Part shown: one piece after another, positions 62,171 to 64,000 of the stretch | Layout: each line of letters begins with the position of its first letter | How positions within the stretch are numbered: position 1 is the stretch's first letter | Origin: JBGQAS01 sp964498605 | Lineage (GTDB): Bacteria; Chloroflexota; Anaerolineae; Anaerolineales; Anaerolineaceae | DNA: 64,000 bases | Direction of reading: 5' to 3' | Assembly: GCA_964498605.1 (NCBI GenBank) | Contig: CAZCHK010000002.1 | Coordinates: 1-64,000, forward strand | The notes under the pieces: model-generated | Told to the model about the DNA's origin: nothing | Database searches by the model: none | Seen by the model: only the letters and a program-made list of their open reading frames with translations | Position numbers and translations under genes: made by a program

Positions 62171-63129
62171 CTGCTCCCAGACCGGATCGGCGAAAGCGCC
62201 GTTTTGATCACTTTTCCTGCACCTGCCTGCTTCAAGGCTGTCAGTACATTTTCACTGGTCCGCGTATTTACCAGCGCAAGGACATGGCCACCCAGTCCCG
62301 CTCCGGTCAGTTTCGCACCGTAAGCTCCGGATTTTATCGCGGTGGACACCAGCAGGTCCAGTTTCGGGTGAGATACTCCTAGTTTCGCCAGGTGTTCATG
62401 ATTGAGGGTCAACAACATCCCCAATTGTTCCAGGTCTCCTTCTCGGATCAGCTTTCTCGCGGATTTGACAATCCAGTGAATGTCATCAAAAATATTTTTA
62501 ACTTTTTCTTCATTACACTCTTTCAGATTTCTGACTTTGCTGACTGCATCAATCGTTTTGCTTCTTATGTTCGAATCCGCGACGAGAAATTCCATGGACT
62601 GATCCACATCCAACCTGGTGAAAGGCTTATTTTTAATAAAGTAGATCGGTTCTTCGTAGGCAATCACTGTGTTGTCAATTCCTGAAGGAGTACCATGGTG
62701 GACTTTTTCAATTTCAAAAGCGATTCTGCAAATTTCTTTCTGAGACAATGGTTTTCCCACAAACGCGCTCACAGCCCGGGTAATTGCAACAGCGATGCTG
62801 GCACCAGATCCCAATCCGGCGGCGATCGGAATTGCAGACGTGATTTTCAACTCGAACGGGGGGGGATTTTGAATTTTCAGATAATCGAATACTGTCCGAA
62901 GCGAAAAAGAGTACGCGTCGTGGATATTCTGAGCTGAATAAAGCTTTTGAAAATTCACCTCCGGAGCGCTGATCATTATCCGTCCGGGACCACCGCGAAT
63001 TTCCGGAGCAATCACTGCTTTGGCGCGGAGGGTATGAACCGGTATGGCGATGGCAGGGTAACCATACACAACGGCATGTTCGCCAAAAAGGATGCATTTA
63101 GCTGGTGCAGAAGCAGAGATCGATGGCAT
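62164..63129 (-). CDS. mvk: Mevalonate kinase
   Basis: Phosphorylates mevalonate to 5-phosphomevalonate. The 321-residue GHMP kinase has SAPAKCILFGEHAVVYG, the GHMP motif PIAAGLGSGASIAVA, GTPSGIDNTV with the catalytic Asp, and the C-terminal GAKLTGAGLGGHVLAL. It is coupled to the isopentenyl phosphate kinase gene, and seven bases after the UbiA-family gene, forming an isoprenoid operon. Confidence 0.96.
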   Translation of the reverse strand: MPSISASAPAKCILFGEHAVVYGYPAIAIPVHTLRAKAVIAPEIRGGPGRIMISAPEVNFQKLYSAQNIHDAYSFSLRTVFDYLKIQNPPPFELKITSAIPIAAGLGSGASIAVAITRAVSAFVGKPLSQKEICRIAFEIEKVHHGTPSGIDNTVIAYEEPIYFIKNKPFTRLDVDQSMEFLVADSNIRSKTIDAVSKVRNLKECNEEKVKNIFDDIHWIVKSARKLIREGDLEQLGMLLTLNHEHLAKLGVSHPKLDLLVSTAIKSGAYGAKLTGAGLGGHVLALVNTRTSENVLTALKQAGAGKVIKTALSPIRSGSRC

Positions 63130-63136
63130 CTTTGTG

Positions 63137-64000
63137 TTAATTTACAGCAAATGGAGTCAGTTTTGGCAAAATATAATACACGATCAGAACGGAGATGGCG
63201 TAAAGGATGAATGTAATTTGCAGCGGTCGATCAGAGATAACCAGATCCTCGGGAGCGCCACCCGAATTTTTCACCGTGATCAGGTACAGATATCGAAAGA
63301 TACCGTACACGACAAAAGGAATCGTGAGCATTGTAAAATAATTGCCGACAGTATTTTCTGCCTGGAACGTGTACAAGCTGTATGCTACGATGGTTGTACC
63401 GGAGACAATGGTTATGAATTGATCCAACAGCGGGATGGAGTAACCATCAAGAACAGGACGGTGCATGCCCGCCTCTTCGGATTTCGCAAGCAAAGCCAGC
63501 TCGGCGCGCCGTTTGCCAAACCCCAGATAGAGGGCCAATAATGTTGTCACGACATAAAGCCAGGGGGAGAAGCGCTGCACGGATATCAACGCCACTCCAC
63601 CTGCTACTCGTAAAACGAATCCTGACGCAACGATCAGCACATCCAATATGGGGATGTGTTTCAACCATTTTGAATACGCCAGATTGATTAGAAAATAAAC
63701 CGCGACGATGATCCAAAACCACCCACCAAATAACAGCGCTGCGAAAAGTGAAGCGATGAGCAGTATCACTGCGAATGTTATGGCTATCGAAACGGGAAGA
63801 GCTCCGGATGCAATTGGGCGCAGTTTCTTTGTCGGATGAATCTGGTCGTTGGTCTTGTCGAATATGTCGTTAAAAATATAAACACTGCTGGAAACAAAGC
63901 AGAAAACCAAAGCACCCGCTAATGTGCGAAGCAGGTAAGCACCATTGAAGAGGTTGGCATCGAAAACCAACGCGGCGACAACGAAAACGTTTTTTGTCCA
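63137..64000 (-). CDS. UbiA family, decaprenyl-phosphate phosphoribosyltransferase-like (partial)
   Basis: The frame stays open to the window edge (WTKNVFVVAALVFD at its start here), so the N-terminus lies beyond 64000. The protein has about eight membrane helices and the prenyl-diphosphate-binding motif NDIFDKTNDQIHPTKKLRPIASG, closest to enzymes that join polyprenyl phosphate with PRPP. In mycobacteria this makes the arabinose donor; here the use is unknown, but it fits a neighbouring mevalonate route that supplies polyprenyl phosphates. An aromatic prenyltransferase role is less likely. Confidence 0.82.
   Translation of the reverse strand, partial: WTKNVFVVAALVFDANLFNGAYLLRTLAGALVFCFVSSSVYIFNDIFDKTNDQIHPTKKLRPIASGALPVSIAITFAVILLIASLFAALLFGGWFWIIVAVYFLINLAYSKWLKHIPILDVLIVASGFVLRVAGGVALISVQRFSPWLYVVTTLLALYLGFGKRRAELALLAKSEEAGMHRPVLDGYSIPLLDQFITIVSGTTIVAYSLYTFQAENTVGNYFTMLTIPFVVYGIFRYLYLITVKNSGGAPEDLVISDRPLQITFILYAISVLIVYYILPKLTPFAVN

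Noticed and set aside
1..64000. CRISPR arrays, insertion sequences, tRNA or rRNA genes
   Set aside because: No regularly spaced repeats, transposase motifs or cloverleaf-like sequences were found on reading the intergenic regions of both strands.

Overview
The window looks like chromosomal DNA of a Chloroflexota bacterium, most likely class Anaerolineae. This is inferred, not proven. The pointers are many lipoproteins with Thr/Pro-rich linkers, a zinc-ribbon/LysM membrane protein, an NBR1-type Ig lipoprotein, an S16 protein with a long acidic tail, a topoisomerase I with an extra N-terminal zinc ribbon, and a mevalonate kinase/isopentenyl phosphate kinase pair (the alternative mevalonate route known from archaea and Roseiflexus). 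There is no tRNA, rRNA operon, CRISPR array, insertion sequence or prophage block. A run of Ns at 35012-35021 shows this is a draft scaffold.

Layout. 1-8.3 kb: uridine kinase, VTT/DedA membrane protein, M20 peptidase, RNase P RNA (minus strand), a membrane GT2 glycosyltransferase, a Ser/Thr kinase, TpiA and MoaA. 8.3-11.8 kb: uracil phosphoribosyltransferase facing RuvB, QueA and a family 5 uracil-DNA glycosylase. 11.8-17.4 kb (minus): a very large GH13-like protein, an AlkZ-related winged-helix protein and an archaeal-type thiolase. 17.5-23.8 kb (plus): two tandem CapA-like lipoproteins, a cyclase-family hydrolase, a class III aminotransferase and thioredoxin reductase. 23.8-30.6 kb: LysM protein, HemW, a Tat-exported L,D-transpeptidase, a GH25 lysozyme and a membrane pyrophosphatase with a terminator-like hairpin in its leader.

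30.7-38.2 kb (minus) is the most interesting block. It holds a degenerate UvrD-fold ATPase, a UvrD-type helicase (broken here only by the assembly gap), a stand-alone RecB-family nuclease with a Cys cluster, and RecJ, in tight or overlapping order. It looks like an AddAB/RecBCD-type end-resection machine split into separate polypeptides and coupled to RecJ, whose start codon appears to be CTG.

38.4-51.4 kb is cell-envelope biology: lipoproteins, a baseplate-J-like membrane protein with RuvX, MltG and polyphosphate glucokinase, QueG, then a minus-strand run of NBR1-Ig lipoprotein, two M23 peptidase-like lipoproteins, a TolB-like propeller, a DUF1015 protein and DegV. 51.5-59.7 kb (plus): ffh, rpsP, khpA, rimM, an 820-bp stretch without a credible gene, mannose-1-phosphate guanylyltransferase, topA and an unknown membrane protein. 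59.7-64 kb (minus): greA, a dGTPase-like HD hydrolase, isopentenyl phosphate kinase, mevalonate kinase and the 3' part of a decaprenyl-phosphate phosphoribosyltransferase-like UbiA protein that runs off the window.

A recurring regulatory theme is a TATAAT-type -10 box 5-11 bases before the start codon (udk, ruvB, hemW, L,D-transpeptidase, the baseplate-J-like gene), which suggests leaderless or nearly leaderless mRNAs. All functional calls rest on motif recognition by eye; no database search was run.
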